A stretch of 64,000 bases of DNA from Nesterenkonia salmonea (GCF_005771525.1 NZ_VAVZ01000013.1:1-64000); one strand, 5' to 3'; numbered from the stretch's first letter, positions 16,569-27,327 are shown. Notes: a model not told the origin generated them from the sequence alone. A program made the numbers and translations.

Positions 16569-17888
16569 ATGAGTCCCCCTCTTGTCAACAGAAGGCAGTT
16601 CCTCGGCGGCAGTTTGGCCGCTGCGGGTGCCCTGGCCTTCACCGGATGTGCCCAGACCGGGCCCGCCAACGCCACAACGGTGCAGTTCTGGCATCTGCTC
16701 AGCGGTGGCGACGGCATCACTATGGAAGGGCTGATCGACGGCATCAACGCCCAGTACAGCGAATTCTTTGTCCGCCCCACGGTCTTGGCTTGGGGCACTC
16801 CGTACTACACGAAACTCTCTATGGCCGGGGCCGGAGGCCGTGCACCGGAACTCGCCATGATGCACGCGGCGCGGGTTCCCGGATACGTTCCAGGCGGTCT
16901 GCTCGACCCGTGGGACCTCGAGATGCTTGCCGAACGCGGGGTGAGTGAAGAGATGTTTACCGCGCCCGTGTGGGAATCCAGCGTAGTGGACAACCAGCTC
17001 TACAGCGTGGCGCTGGACGCCCATCCCTTCATTGCCCTGTACAACCGTGACATCTGCGAAGCAGCGGGAGCGCTGGACAGTGACGGGCACCTGCAGCGGC
17101 CGGATAGCCCCGATGACTTCCTCGAGATGTGCCGCGAGATCGCAGCGGTGACGGGAGGCCGGGCACTCTCCTACGGGTTTCTCGGCGACGGGAATCAGAT
17201 GTGGCGGCTGTTCTACACGCTGTACTGCCAGCACGGGGTTGAGATGAGTTTCCCGCAAGGCGGCACCGCCGAATTCGATCGAGAAGCCTTTGTATCGTCC
17301 CTGGAATTCATGCACCAGATTGCCGATGGGGAAATCGCCGCGCGGCAGGGAACCATCGACTACGCAATCGCAGAGTTCGCTGGGCAGCAGACCGGTATCC
17401 ACTTCACCGGAGTTTGGGAACTTCCCACCATGCAAGAGGCCGGTGTTCCCGTGGACGCGACTATGATTCCCCCAATCTTCGGGAACGAAGCGGTCTACGC
17501 TGACTCCCACTCCTTCGTTCTACCCCACCAGTCCGAACCGGATGATGAAGCTCGCGGTCACGCTTACACCTTTGTTGCAGAACTGCTGAAGAACTCTCTC
17601 ACCTGGGCCGGTGCCGGCCATATCCCTGCCTACAGGCCGGTCCTTGAGGATCCGGAGTATGCAGAGCTGCTACCGCAGGCCAACTACGCCGATGCAGCCG
17701 ACTACCTGGTCTATGACCCCACAGCCTGGTTCACCGGATCTGGCTCCAACTTCATCCAAGACTTCGGTCAGATCGTCGGCGGGGCCATTGTCTCTGGAGA
17801 CGGTTACGACGCCGCGGCCGACGCTTTTCAGGAGCACGTGGACGCGATTCTCTCCAGAGCTAATCCTGCGAACCCGGAGGAGGGGTGA
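16569..17888 (+). CDS. Sugar ABC transporter substrate-binding lipoprotein
   Basis: 439-aa extracytoplasmic solute receptor. The signal peptide starts with a twin-arginine-like 'NRRQFLGG', then a hydrophobic stretch and the lipobox 'FTGC', so the mature protein is lipid-anchored. The rest resembles the family 1 (MalE/UgpB-like) binding proteins: 'TTVQFWHLLSGGDG' at the mature N-terminus, 'VDNQLYSVALDAHPFIALYN' and 'GQQTGIHFTGVWELP'. An AAGGTAGGTG region precedes the ATG. It is first gene of a putative operon with two permeases and the GH51 arabinofuranosidase, so arabino-oligosaccharides are the likely ligands (inference from context). Confidence 0.92.
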   Translation: MSPPLVNRRQFLGGSLAAAGALAFTGCAQTGPANATTVQFWHLLSGGDGITMEGLIDGINAQYSEFFVRPTVLAWGTPYYTKLSMAGAGGRAPELAMMHAARVPGYVPGGLLDPWDLEMLAERGVSEEMFTAPVWESSVVDNQLYSVALDAHPFIALYNRDICEAAGALDSDGHLQRPDSPDDFLEMCREIAAVTGGRALSYGFLGDGNQMWRLFYTLYCQHGVEMSFPQGGTAEFDREAFVSSLEFMHQIADGEIAARQGTIDYAIAEFAGQQTGIHFTGVWELPTMQEAGVPVDATMIPPIFGNEAVYADSHSFVLPHQSEPDDEARGHAYTFVAELLKNSLTWAGAGHIPAYRPVLEDPEYAELLPQANYADAADYLVYDPTAWFTGSGSNFIQDFGQIVGGAIVSGDGYDAAADAFQEHVDAILSRANPANPEEG

Positions 17889-17891
17889 ACC

Positions 17892-18854
17892 ATGACCGAT
17901 GTCGCAGCAGAACGCAGTGCTATCGGCCCGCGTGCCGACGTCGTGCCCGAGGCCCCCGGCACAGGGCCCACTGCCAAAGTGGCACGACGACGGAACCAGC
18001 TCATAGCCTGGGCATTCTTGGCCCCCTTCATGGCCGCGTTCGTATTGTTCGTCATATGGCCTCTGATGCACGGGGTGTACTTGTCGATGACTGACCAGTC
18101 TTTGACTGGTGCTGGCGGGCGATTCATCGGACTGCAGAACTACACGGAGGCACTGTCGGATCCTGTGGTCTGGTCATCGATAAGAAACACGGTGTGGTTC
18201 ACCGTCATTTCGACGGTGCCGTTGATCCTTTTTGCTTTGGTGATGGCACTTTTGGTCAACACAGGACTGCCAGGTCAGTGGCTATGGCGGTTGGCGTTCT
18301 TCATGCCTTTCCTTCTGGCCTCAACCGTGATCTCCCAGATCTGGATGTGGATCTTCAACCCAGAGCTCGGTGCGGCAAATGAGATTCTGCAACGGTTCGG
18401 AATCGAGCCAATCGCCTGGCTGCAGACAGAACATATCGACATCATCTCCATCACCATCGCCACCGTCTGGTGGACAGTCGGATTCAATTTTCTGCTTTAT
18501 CTCGCCGCTCTACAGAACATTCCTGATCTGCAGTACGAGGCAGCTGCGGTAGACGGGGCCGGACGTTGGCGTCAGTTGTTCTCGATCACGCTGCCGCAGC
18601 TCGGTCCCGTGACGGTGGTGGTGGTGATACTGCAGATGCTGGCATCGCTGAAGCTGTTCGATCAGGCCTATCAGATGATGGACGGCGGCTCTTCCGACAC
18701 ATCAAGGCCGATCGTGCAATACATCTTTGAGGCGGGCTTCACCGGTTACCGGTTCGGCTACGCCTCTGCCATCTCCTATATCTTCTTCGCTCTCATCGTC
18801 ATCGTGGGAATCTTCCAAATGACGGTCCTGTCCCGTCGGAGGGAGAACCGATGA
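17892..18854 (+). CDS. Sugar ABC transporter permease (MalF-like)
   Basis: 320-aa inner-membrane permease. A cytoplasmic N-terminal tail of about 38 residues precedes six predicted membrane helices, beginning 'LIAWAFLAPFMAAFVLFVIW'. The ATPase-coupling EAA loop 'YEAAAVDGAGRWRQLFSITLP' region is near residue 216. Start 3 nt after the binding-protein stop, with GGAGGAGGGG as ribosome binding site. The stop overlaps the next permease start (ATGA). It forms the translocation pore together with that gene; no ATPase gene is present nearby. Confidence 0.93.
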   Translation: MTDVAAERSAIGPRADVVPEAPGTGPTAKVARRRNQLIAWAFLAPFMAAFVLFVIWPLMHGVYLSMTDQSLTGAGGRFIGLQNYTEALSDPVVWSSIRNTVWFTVISTVPLILFALVMALLVNTGLPGQWLWRLAFFMPFLLASTVISQIWMWIFNPELGAANEILQRFGIEPIAWLQTEHIDIISITIATVWWTVGFNFLLYLAALQNIPDLQYEAAAVDGAGRWRQLFSITLPQLGPVTVVVVILQMLASLKLFDQAYQMMDGGSSDTSRPIVQYIFEAGFTGYRFGYASAISYIFFALIVIVGIFQMTVLSRRRENR

Positions 18855-19753
18855 GCACTTCAGTACCAACTATGCCTGAAACCGATGTCACGGTGTCCAC
18901 CCGGAGGCCGCGCAAACCGGGGGAGAGTCCTTTCAGCGCTGCTCGCGTGGTGGCTTTCATCGCGCTGGTCACCATGGCGCTGCTGTGGCTGCTTCCCATC
19001 CTGTGGGCAGTCGCCACAGCGTTCAAAACCGAAACCGATGCCGCATCCGGGGGCCTCAACCCGATCGGTGAATCTGGTCTTACCACCCAGGCGTTTCGCA
19101 CAGTTCTGGACGAAGGGAATGTCTATATACGGGGGCTGAACAGCCTCTGGACTTCGGCGGTCATCACTATCATCACCGTGGGCATCTCAGCTCTTGCCGC
19201 TTATGCGTTTTCTCGCTTGGCCTTTACCGGTCAGAAGGTGCTGTTCATCGCGGTGATCGCCTCCATTATCGTGCCGCCGCAGGCGTTGATCATCCCGCTC
19301 TACTACCAGATGCTCACCTTCAACATGGTGGACACCTACTGGGGTCTAATCCTGCCGCAGGTCGTCATGGCCCCGATCGTCTTCATCCTTAAGAAGTTCT
19401 TTGATGCCGTACCTATCGAACTGGAAGATGCCGCCCGGGTGGACGGGGCCAGCCGATTGCGAGTCTTCTGGTCCATCGTTCTGCCGCTGTCTCGGCCTAT
19501 TTTGGGTGCAGTGTCGATCTTCGTGTTCATCCAGGCGTGGAACAACTTTCTCTGGCCGTTCCTAGTCATCAATGACACGTTCCTGATGACCCTCCCGGTG
19601 GGTCTGCAGACAGTGATGAGTGCATACGGCATCCAGTACGCGCAAACCATGGCGCAGGCGCTTCTGGCCGCGCTGCCGCTAATTGTGGTGTTCCTCCTCT
19701 TTCAGCGTCAGATCGTCAAGGGAGTCGCGACGACCGGATTCGGGGGCCAGTAG
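18851..19753 (+). CDS. Sugar ABC transporter permease (MalG-like)
   Basis: 300-aa inner-membrane permease partner of the preceding gene. Six predicted helices from about residue 27, EAA loop 'LEDAARVDGASRLRVFWSIV' near residue 195, and a short C-terminal tail 'QRQIVKGVATTGFGGQ' typical of the MalG/AraQ group. The ATG overlaps the upstream stop by 4 nt. A 68-nt gap leads to the GH51 gene, probably within the same operon. AraQ-type permeases elsewhere import arabino-oligosaccharides, which fits the context but is not proven by sequence. Confidence 0.93.
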   Translation: MSTSVPTMPETDVTVSTRRPRKPGESPFSAARVVAFIALVTMALLWLLPILWAVATAFKTETDAASGGLNPIGESGLTTQAFRTVLDEGNVYIRGLNSLWTSAVITIITVGISALAAYAFSRLAFTGQKVLFIAVIASIIVPPQALIIPLYYQMLTFNMVDTYWGLILPQVVMAPIVFILKKFFDAVPIELEDAARVDGASRLRVFWSIVLPLSRPILGAVSIFVFIQAWNNFLWPFLVINDTFLMTLPVGLQTVMSAYGIQYAQTMAQALLAALPLIVVFLLFQRQIVKGVATTGFGGQ

Positions 19754-19821
19754 ACCCGCTCGCAAGCTCCCTTCCCCACCGCCCCAGATCCATCACCGCA
19801 CAAGCAGTACAAGGAGAAACA

Positions 19822-21357
19822 GTGCCATCAGCACGCATCGTCATTGACCGCGACTTCCACATCGGGCAGGTACCCCGCAGGATCTTCGGATCCTTCGTCG
19901 AACACATGGGTCGCTGTGTCTACACGGGCATCTACGAGCCGGGCCATCCGGAAGCCGATAGCCGTGGTTTTCGCCAAGACGTTTTATCCCTGGTCAAGGA
20001 GATGGGACCCACGGTCGTTCGCTATCCCGGAGGCAATTTCGTCTCCGGTTACCGCTGGGAAGACGGGGTAGGCCCAACGCAGGACCGGCCACGACGTCTA
20101 GACGGTGCCTGGCACACGATCGAGACCAACACCTTCGGCCTCCACGAATTCGTGGACTGGGCGAAAGCTGCAGACGTCGAAGTGATGGAAGCCATCAACC
20201 TCGGCACGCGGGGCGTGGAGGCTGCCAGAGCCCTGGTGGAATACGCCAATCATCCCTCAGGAACATACTGGTCGGATCTGCGCCGAGCCAACGGAGCTGA
20301 GGCGCCCTTCGACATCAAGCTGTGGTGCCTGGGCAACGAGCTGGACGGCCCATGGCAGATCGGTCACAAGACAGCCGATGAGTATGGCCGGCTTGCGCAG
20401 GAGTCGGCTAAGGCCATGAAACTGGTGGACCCGAGCATTGAACTTGTCGCCGTTGGCTCCTCCAATCGGGGAATGCCAACCTTCGGAACGTGGGAGCACA
20501 CCGTGCTCAGTCATACCTACGAAGAGGTCGACTACGTCTCCATGCACGCCTACTACCAGGAGCACGACGGCGATGCCGCCAGTTTCTTGGCTGAAGCAGT
20601 GGATATGGACGCTTTCATCGACGGAGTGGTTGCTACCATCGACGCAGTCAAGGCCGCTGGAAAGCACACCAAACAGGTCAACATTTCATTCGACGAGTGG
20701 AACGTGTGGTACCAACGCGGCCTCGACTCTGAGGACCAGCCGCATCAGGTGGCCAAAGAGTGGAAAACTCATCCGCGACTCATTGAAGATTCCTACTCAG
20801 TGACTGACGCGGTGGTCGTCGGGACCCTGCTGCATTCATTGCTGCGTCACGGGGATCGGGTCAAGATCGCCAATCAGGCGCAACTGGTCAATGTCATTGC
20901 ACCGATCTTGGCGGAGGAAGGCGGACCGGCATGGCGCCAGACCTCCTTCTGGCCATTCGCTCGAATCTCAGAGCTGGCGCGGGGCAACATCATGCAATTG
21001 GTCGTGGAGTCTCCTAAAGTTTCGACTGCCAAGTTCGGTGATGTCGACGCTGTGGATGCTGCTGCTACACGGGATGAGGACACCGGGAAGCTCGCGCTCT
21101 TCATCGCCAACCGAGGACTTGAGGACGCTACCGAGATCGCCCTGGATCTCCGAGGCATCGCCGCGACCTCTGTGGCCCGTGCAGAGCTTCTCACGGTCCC
21201 GGAGGGCGGTGACCGACACACCGCGAACACGCTGCAGGCACAGCAAGCTGTAGGTTTGGTTCCGCTGGATTCAGTACAGATTGACGACGGCGTCGTCACA
21301 CTTCGGCTGCCAGCGCTGTCTTGGGCCGTTGTGGAGTTGGAGACCTCCCGCACCTGA
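19822..21357 (+). CDS. abfA: GH51 alpha-L-arabinofuranosidase
   Basis: 511-aa intracellular (no signal peptide) enzyme that removes terminal alpha-L-arabinofuranosyl groups from arabinan or arabinoxylan oligosaccharides; usual GH51 length about 500. N-terminal '[21 protein letters not shown]' and '[20 protein letters not shown]' are family hallmarks. The general acid/base is Glu in '[13 protein letters not shown]' (around residue 173), and the nucleophile Glu is in 'SFDEWNVWY' (around residue 292). A C-terminal beta-sandwich follows. GTG start behind AAGGAG. It lies downstream of the sugar importer, so products of uptake would be trimmed here and the released arabinose passed to AraA-AraB-AraD. 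Confidence 0.95.
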   Translation: MPSARIVIDRDFHIGQVPRRIFGSFVEHMGRCVYTGIYEPGHPEADSRGFRQDVLSLVKEMGPTVVRYPGGNFVSGYRWEDGVGPTQDRPRRLDGAWHTIETNTFGLHEFVDWAKAADVEVMEAINLGTRGVEAARALVEYANHPSGTYWSDLRRANGAEAPFDIKLWCLGNELDGPWQIGHKTADEYGRLAQESAKAMKLVDPSIELVAVGSSNRGMPTFGTWEHTVLSHTYEEVDYVSMHAYYQEHDGDAASFLAEAVDMDAFIDGVVATIDAVKAAGKHTKQVNISFDEWNVWYQRGLDSEDQPHQVAKEWKTHPRLIEDSYSVTDAVVVGTLLHSLLRHGDRVKIANQAQLVNVIAPILAEEGGPAWRQTSFWPFARISELARGNIMQLVVESPKVSTAKFGDVDAVDAAATRDEDTGKLALFIANRGLEDATEIALDLRGIAATSVARAELLTVPEGGDRHTANTLQAQQAVGLVPLDSVQIDDGVVTLRLPALSWAVVELETSRT

Positions 21358-21421
21358 GGAAGAGGTGGTCACCGCTGGGTTCGGTCGCGCCGGTCTGATG
21401 CTCACCGACTACGATGGTCAG

Positions 21422-23023
21422 GTGACATCAGATACTCCCGCAGCAGAACGCCCGGACCATACCGCTCAGACCGTCCTAGTCGTCGACTACGGCGCACAGT
21501 ATGCCCAGCTCATCGCCCGCCGGGTGCGTGAGGCCAGGGTCTACTCGGAGGTGGTTCCTCATACGCTGCCCGCAGCCGACATCATCAGCCGACGGCCCGC
21601 CGCAGTCATTCTGTCCGGTGGTCCGTCAAGTGTTTACGCTGACGGTGCTCCAGGGGTGGAGAAAGAGCTGTTTGAGGCCGGTATTCCGGTGCTGGGCATC
21701 TGCTACGGCTTCCAAGCTATGGCGCACGCCCTGGGCGGGGAGGTCACCCGCACCGGTCAGCGCGAATACGGAAAGACCGAGGTCCGGGCGACGACCGCCC
21801 CCCACGGGCTACTCGACGGGACCGACCGAGTCCAGACCACCTGGATGAGCCACGGTGATGCGGTGACTGCTGCACCAGAGGGCTTCGAGGTCCTCGCCGT
21901 TTCGGAGGCTGCTCCCGTGGCCTGTTTCGCCGACGAGGAGCGGAAGCTCTACGGAGTTCAGTGGCATCCAGAGGTGAAGCACTCACCCCAAGGCCAGCGG
22001 GTCATCGAAAACTTCCTCTACAGCGGGGCCGGTCTCAACCCCGAATGGACGACCGGAAGCATCGTCGAGGAGCAGGTTGCTGCCATCAGGGAGCAGGTCG
22101 GAGATGCGCAAGCCATCTGCGGACTTTCCGGCGGTGTGGACTCGGCCGTCGCCGCAGCCCTTGTTCAGAAAGCCATCGGTGATCAGCTGACGTGCGTGTT
22201 CGTTGATCACGGTCTGATGCGTGAGGGCGAGGCCGAGCAGGTCGAACGCGACTTCGTGGCCGCAACGGGTGCCAAGCTGCATGTGGCCGATGAGAAGAAG
22301 CGTTTTCTTTCGGCCCTCCAAGGCGTCACCGACCCGGAAGAGAAGCGAAAGATCATCGGGCGTGAATTCATTCGTGCTTTCGAGGAGGCTGAGCGCAACA
22401 TTCTGGAGGAGGCCCAGGCGGAAGGAGCAAGCGTTGAGTTCCTGGTTCAGGGCACTCTCTATCCGGATGTCGTCGAATCAGGCGGCGGTGAGGGCGCAGC
22501 CAATATCAAATCCCATCACAATGTTGGTGGGCTGCCCGATGACCTCGACTTCAGACTGGTGGAGCCTCTGCGTGCACTGTTCAAAGATGAGGTGCGGGCC
22601 GTCGGTGCTGAACTGGGACTACCCGCTGAGATAGTCCAGCGTCAACCGTTCCCAGGACCCGGTCTCGGCATTCGCATCATCGGTGAAGTGACTGAACGCA
22701 ATCTCGATATCCTCCGCACAGCTGACGCGATCGCCCGGGAGGAACTCACCCGCTCCGGGCTGGACTCCGAGGTGTGGCAGATGCCTGTTGTTCTGCTGGC
22801 CGACGTTCGCAGTGTGGGTGTCCAGGGTGATGGGCGCACCTACGGACACCCTGTGGTGCTTCGCCCGGTCAGCTCTGAGGATGCTATGACCGCTGACTGG
22901 TCACGACTGCCCTATGACCTGCTGGCAACGATCTCTAACCGCATCACCAACGAAGTCGAGGAGGTCAATCGGGTAACCCTCGACGTGACCTCGAAACCAC
23001 CAGGGACGATCGAGTGGGAGTAG
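21422..23023 (+). CDS. guaA: GMP synthase (glutamine-hydrolysing)
   Basis: Makes GMP from XMP with ATP and glutamine. 533 aa with this start. The class I glutamine amidotransferase half carries the nucleophile Cys in '[15 protein letters not shown]' and His/Glu in '[11 protein letters not shown]'. The ATP-pyrophosphatase half has the P-loop '[14 protein letters not shown]', followed by the dimerisation domain ending '[11 protein letters not shown]'. The frame is open back into the GH51 gene. GTG 21422 gives the usual short N-terminus and has TACGAT (21410-21415) exactly 6 nt before it, suggesting a leaderless start. GTG 21365, with GAGGA upstream, is the alternative. Confidence 0.95.
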   Translation: MTSDTPAAERPDHTAQTVLVVDYGAQYAQLIARRVREARVYSEVVPHTLPAADIISRRPAAVILSGGPSSVYADGAPGVEKELFEAGIPVLGICYGFQAMAHALGGEVTRTGQREYGKTEVRATTAPHGLLDGTDRVQTTWMSHGDAVTAAPEGFEVLAVSEAAPVACFADEERKLYGVQWHPEVKHSPQGQRVIENFLYSGAGLNPEWTTGSIVEEQVAAIREQVGDAQAICGLSGGVDSAVAAALVQKAIGDQLTCVFVDHGLMREGEAEQVERDFVAATGAKLHVADEKKRFLSALQGVTDPEEKRKIIGREFIRAFEEAERNILEEAQAEGASVEFLVQGTLYPDVVESGGGEGAANIKSHHNVGGLPDDLDFRLVEPLRALFKDEVRAVGAELGLPAEIVQRQPFPGPGLGIRIIGEVTERNLDILRTADAIAREELTRSGLDSEVWQMPVVLLADVRSVGVQGDGRTYGHPVVLRPVSSEDAMTADWSRLPYDLLATISNRITNEVEEVNRVTLDVTSKPPGTIEWE

Positions 23024-23067
23024 CGGTAGCCTGCGTTCCAGACCTGTAAGTGTTGCGGAGGGAACCG

Positions 23068-26000
23068 GTGCCAGAGAAAACGTCAGCCTCTTCTGCGGAG
23101 TCTCCTGTCCATGAGGATTTTGAGTACGACGACGAAGTGGTATTGCCTCCTGCTGTGGCCTCCCCTGAGGCTGCCGCAGAACCCGCTACTCACCAGACCG
23201 CTCCGATCCTCTCCTGGATCGAATCCCAGGGCACTGGCACCGAGAACGACACGATGCTGCGGTTCACTCCCAGCCAGCACAACGCCATTGATCTCACAGA
23301 GGCAAACGCTTCTGGGCTGATGCAACTGTTCGGGGGCAGGCGCACTCGTCTGTCTACTCTGCTCAATGACGCCAGTGTGCTGGAACCAGGGCTTAAAGCG
23401 GCCTCCAATATCCGCAGCAAGATCCGGGAGCTGTCTGAGGAACGCGGCATCGAAGTCGGATACCTGGCTGCAGGCATCGCCTCCTGGACAGAGACGACCT
23501 CTGCAGGGACCGAGTCTTTCACCGCGCCGGTGATGCTGGTCCCGATCACTCTGCGAAGCCGCGCTGAAGGACACACGGGATCGAACGACTACGAACTGCA
23601 GTTCACAGCATCGGCAAAGCTCAACCCGGCGCTCCGGCGTCATCTTGGGCAGGTTCACGATGTCACCCTGGACCCTCAGGACTTTCACCAAGCCGGCTAC
23701 GTCACCGCGCGATTTGACCCCGCACGGACTGCCGACCTGCTGACGAAGATTGCTGCCACCGCCGCCGAAACCGCCCCTGAGACTCCTTTGAAGAGTCTCC
23801 AGGTGTGGAAGCAGCTCTACGTCTCGACGTTCGCGGATCTCGCCGATCTTGGCAATCCTTCGGCGCTCAACCTGGATCATCCGCTACTGCAGCAGCTGGC
23901 GGAGGGCACAAGCCTGAACCAGGATGAGCCGATTGCTCTCGCTGCAGGACTGGACCCCCTGGATGAACGTTCCCCTGCGTCTGAGCGGCTGATCTGTGAT
24001 GCGGACCAGGATCAGCAGAGGGCGCTCGACGCCGTGCTCTCCGGGGTCTCGACAGTGGTCTCGACACCCCCTGGGACCGGACAGACTCAGACGGCTGTCA
24101 ATGCTGTGGCCGGCCTCGCGTGGTCGGGTAAGCGCGTGCTGGTCGTTGCTGAGCGTTCCGATACGCTCGCCGAGTTTTCTGAACGGCTCTCCGCCGCCAA
24201 GGCGGGAACTCTAGCTGTCAACGTCACCGCATCGTCGTCGCCGGAGGAGCTCAAAGCTCAAATCGTTCGAGCCATCAAAAGAGCCGAGCGGGCTGAACCT
24301 CCCCGACTGGGAGAGCTCCACCGCAAACTCTCCCAGCGCCGGCATGAGCTGCGCGACCATGTAGCCAGCTTGCACAAGGTACGTGAGCGGTGGAGCTGCT
24401 CGCCGTACCAGGCCATGCAGGCTCTTGCCGCCCTGATCAGTCTCAACCCTGCGCCGAGCACTGCGGTGCGGCTGAAGCGTTCCGTTTTGGACAACACTGT
24501 GGACAGGTCCGGCATCGCGGTCAAACTCAAGCGGATCGCCGAGTTGGGGGAATTCTCCTCCGAGATGCGCACCAGTCCATGGTTCGGTGCAAAACTGTCC
24601 AACCGGCAGGAGACCAGAGACGCCCAGGTACTGGTCAACCAGTTGCATGCCGAGCTGCCTGACCTGTGGGAAAAAATCGAATCAGCTTGTCGGTCAGCCA
24701 ACGTCACGCCCGGTCAGAGCTTCGCAGAGTGGCACTCCCAGGTGCTGCTCTTCCAGCGGGTGCAAGAGTCGCTGGGACGCTTCAGCAGCGACATCTACGC
24801 CCGTGATGTTGGTGACCTCATCGCGGCCACTGCACCGGGGTGGTGGCGCCGCCAGAACAATGTTGAGATGAGCTCAATGGCCCGTTCCCGACTGCGCCGT
24901 GTGGCTAAGGAGTACATCCGCTCCGGCGTCTCCATCAACGATCTCCACGGATCCCTGGTCGACGTCCAGTCTGAACGAGAAGACTGGGCAAAGTGGGCGA
25001 AGGCCAACGACCGCGGAGACACCTCCCTGCCCAAGGTTCCCAAGAATCTGGATTCGCTCGTGGATCGAGTCGGTCAGGTCCAGACCAGGTTAGAGAAACT
25101 GACTTCCGTGCTGGTGCCCATGGACGATGCGGGCGCGACTCTGTTCGACGTCCCCGCGGAGACGCTCTTTTCCACTGCAGAAGCCCTCGCGCAGGACGAG
25201 CACTCGCTGCAGACTCTGCCCGAACGGACCCTGTTGGCTGAACAGCTGCGGGAACAGGGATTCGACGAACTGCTCAACGATCTGGCCGAACGCGAAGTCC
25301 CTGCCAACCACGTGGCAGACGAACTTGAACTCGCATGGTGGCAGTCTGTCCTGGAGGCGATGATCTCCGGGGACGAGTACCTCGCCATGACCTCAGGGGA
25401 GAACCTCCGCACTATCGAAGCTGAGTTCCGAGCAGCTGATGCAGCCCACATCGCCACCGGCGCGCAGCGTCTGAACCATACCCTGGCTGTGCGCTGGAAA
25501 TCCGCAGTTGAGTCCCACCCAGAGGCAGCCGCACACCTGCGAAGCTTGCTGCGTGAAGCCCAACCCACTGTGGCCGATCTGGAGTCAGTGGCATCTGAAC
25601 TGACCCAGCCGCTGGTGCCCATCTGGGCTACGTCACCACTGGGCCTCGCGGCACATTTCCCTGCCGCCGGCAGAGAGCCGAGTTTCGACGTCGTCGTTCT
25701 TCTCGACGCCGAAACACTGTCCGTACCGGCTGCGCTCGGCGCCATCTCCCGGGCTCACCAGGTGGTGGCATTCGGGGACCCCGCAAGCGGTGCACCCAAA
25801 CCGATGATCGTCTCCGCCGATCCGATCGCCCGCGAAGCTGAGGCGCAGGTACCTGAATCCAGCTACGCAGAATTGGCGCGCATTCTTCCTGAGCATCCCC
25901 TGCGCCACGTTCATCGGGGTGTCGACCAGGAACTCACCCAGCTGCTCTCAGAGGAGCTGTACGGGGGCCGACTGGCACGGCTGCCCGACGCCTCCCAGCT

Positions 26001-27072
26001 CACTGGGCAGGGTAGACGCTTCGGCGTGGAGTACGTCAGGGGGAGCGGCGGCCGCGAACCGGTTGAGTCGCCCACCGCTGAGGTCAACCGCGTGGTAGAT
26101 CTCGTCTTCGAACATGTCCGTGCTCACCGGAACCGGTCGTTGGCTGTCGTCACAGGCTCCGAATGGCACGCCAAGCGGGTGGCGGACGCTATTCGGCTGC
26201 ACCTCGCCAACCATCCGTGGGCGTCTCCGTTCTTCGAACATGGGGCGGCCGGAGTCCCAGGTGGTTCCGGTGCCGGAGCAGCAGGTGCTGGAACGGGTGA
26301 GAAATTTGTGGTCGCCCCCGTGGAGCGATCTCATGGAATCGTCCGAGACGATGTCATCTTCTCCATCGGGTACGGCCGGAGTGTCAAGGGAGAGCCTGCA
26401 CACGAGTTCGGCGAACTCTCAGGACCACGCGGGAAAGAGTACTTCGCGCAGGCCGTGACGCGTGCCCGGGGACGGTTGACCGTCGTCAGCTCAATAGCCT
26501 CTGAAGATCTCCACCGGGGAGCGCTTCAGCAGGGCGCAGCGCTGGTCTACGACCTGCTGAAGCTCGGAACGGGAGACCCTTCCAACCCGTCGGGCTCGGC
26601 AGAACTCGATGATCCCCTTGTCCTTGACCTGGTGGACCGCATCAGGGCTCGCGGCGGCCGGGTCGAGGACGGCTTCCGGGGCACATTGGACCTTGCTGCG
26701 TGCCCGCGGCGAATTGCCGCCGAAAGTCCTGTGACGCCGGTTGCCATGGTCTCCGACGGTACGCAGCACTACGCGGAGCTCTCAGTGCGTGAGCGCTCAC
26801 GTCTGCGGCCCGAACGTTTCGACACTCTCGGATGGCACTACATGGTGCTCTGGACCATTGAAGTTTTCACCGACCCAGGTGCCACAACTGAGATGGTGGC
26901 CCAAAAGGTCGGCCTCGGGTCCGGACCGGAATTCGCCCAACACGGCCGTGGGGTGCTTTCTCACACCACGGGCCCCGTGCACTTCGGTGGGGCCGCCGAT
27001 GCCCAGGATGAAGATTCTCACCGCCGCAACAAACTGTGGCCATCCCCTCAAGAGCGAAGACGACAACCATGA
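23068..27072 (+). CDS. SF1-helicase-like protein with degenerate ATPase motifs
   Basis: 1334-aa protein resembling Upf1/DUF4011-type superfamily 1 helicases, following guaA. An acidic disordered N-terminus (about 1-45) precedes a conserved domain, the split helicase core and a C-terminal extension. The motor motifs are altered. Walker A reads 'TPPGTGQTQT' with Gln339 in place of the essential Lys. Motif II reads 'LLDAETLS' (Asp880-Ala-Glu instead of Asp-Glu). Motif III 'GDPASG' lacks the usual Gln. Motif V lacks the GxE pattern ('SHGIVRDDVIFS'). Motif VI 'AVTRARGRL' is kept. GTG at 23068 has GGAGGG 5 nt upstream and is preferred over GTG 23050. It probably binds nucleic acid without normal ATP-driven unwinding. 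The last codons overlap the next gene (ATGA). Confidence 0.75.
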   Translation: MPEKTSASSAESPVHEDFEYDDEVVLPPAVASPEAAAEPATHQTAPILSWIESQGTGTENDTMLRFTPSQHNAIDLTEANASGLMQLFGGRRTRLSTLLNDASVLEPGLKAASNIRSKIRELSEERGIEVGYLAAGIASWTETTSAGTESFTAPVMLVPITLRSRAEGHTGSNDYELQFTASAKLNPALRRHLGQVHDVTLDPQDFHQAGYVTARFDPARTADLLTKIAATAAETAPETPLKSLQVWKQLYVSTFADLADLGNPSALNLDHPLLQQLAEGTSLNQDEPIALAAGLDPLDERSPASERLICDADQDQQRALDAVLSGVSTVVSTPPGTGQTQTAVNAVAGLAWSGKRVLVVAERSDTLAEFSERLSAAKAGTLAVNVTASSSPEELKAQIVRAIKRAERAEPPRLGELHRKLSQRRHELRDHVASLHKVRERWSCSPYQAMQALAALISLNPAPSTAVRLKRSVLDNTVDRSGIAVKLKRIAELGEFSSEMRTSPWFGAKLSNRQETRDAQVLVNQLHAELPDLWEKIESACRSANVTPGQSFAEWHSQVLLFQRVQESLGRFSSDIYARDVGDLIAATAPGWWRRQNNVEMSSMARSRLRRVAKEYIRSGVSINDLHGSLVDVQSEREDWAKWAKANDRGDTSLPKVPKNLDSLVDRVGQVQTRLEKLTSVLVPMDDAGATLFDVPAETLFSTAEALAQDEHSLQTLPERTLLAEQLREQGFDELLNDLAEREVPANHVADELELAWWQSVLEAMISGDEYLAMTSGENLRTIEAEFRAADAAHIATGAQRLNHTLAVRWKSAVESHPEAAAHLRSLLREAQPTVADLESVASELTQPLVPIWATSPLGLAAHFPAAGREPSFDVVVLLDAETLSVPAALGAISRAHQVVAFGDPASGAPKPMIVSADPIAREAEAQVPESSYAELARILPEHPLRHVHRGVDQELTQLLSEELYGGRLARLPDASQLTGQGRRFGVEYVRGSGGREPVESPTAEVNRVVDLVFEHVRAHRNRSLAVVTGSEWHAKRVADAIRLHLANHPWASPFFEHGAAGVPGGSGAGAAGAGTGEKFVVAPVERSHGIVRDDVIFSIGYGRSVKGEPAHEFGELSGPRGKEYFAQAVTRARGRLTVVSSIASEDLHRGALQQGAALVYDLLKLGTGDPSNPSGSAELDDPLVLDLVDRIRARGGRVEDGFRGTLDLAACPRRIAAESPVTPVAMVSDGTQHYAELSVRERSRLRPERFDTLGWHYMVLWTIEVFTDPGATTEMVAQKVGLGSGPEFAQHGRGVLSHTTGPVHFGGAADAQDEDSHRRNKLWPSPQERRRQP

Positions 27073-27293
27073 GCGCCCCTGACATGGCTGCAGCAGATGG
27101 TGAGGCACCCAAGAGGCAAAACCAGCGCCGGGGCAACCGCCGTGTCACTGCTCCGGCGACCTCTGGCCAGCCCGAAGCTCTGGAATCGCAGGTCCACGAT
27201 CCGCTGAGCGGCCAGCGCGCCGGAGCCGAGCACGAGGGTCAGCAGCGGGCAGAATGGCTGAAGTCCCAGAGGCCACCACACTGGGAAGACTGA
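27069..27293 (+). CDS. Small hydrophilic protein coupled to the helicase-like gene
   Basis: 74-aa hypothetical protein. The ATG overlaps the stop of the helicase-like gene (ATGA), so translation is probably coupled. The composition is very polar and looks disordered: 'PKRQNQRRGNRRV' is a basic Arg/Gln patch that could contact nucleic acid, then an acidic and Gln-rich middle, ending 'WLKSQRPPHWED'. No signal peptide or membrane segment. I do not recognise a named family. The overlap with a nucleic-acid-protein gene is the only clue to function. Confidence 0.6.
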   Translation: MSAPDMAAADGEAPKRQNQRRGNRRVTAPATSGQPEALESQVHDPLSGQRAGAEHEGQQRAEWLKSQRPPHWED

Positions 27294-27327
27294 TCAGCCT
27301 CCCGTCCCAGTCCTCGCTAGGTAAGCC

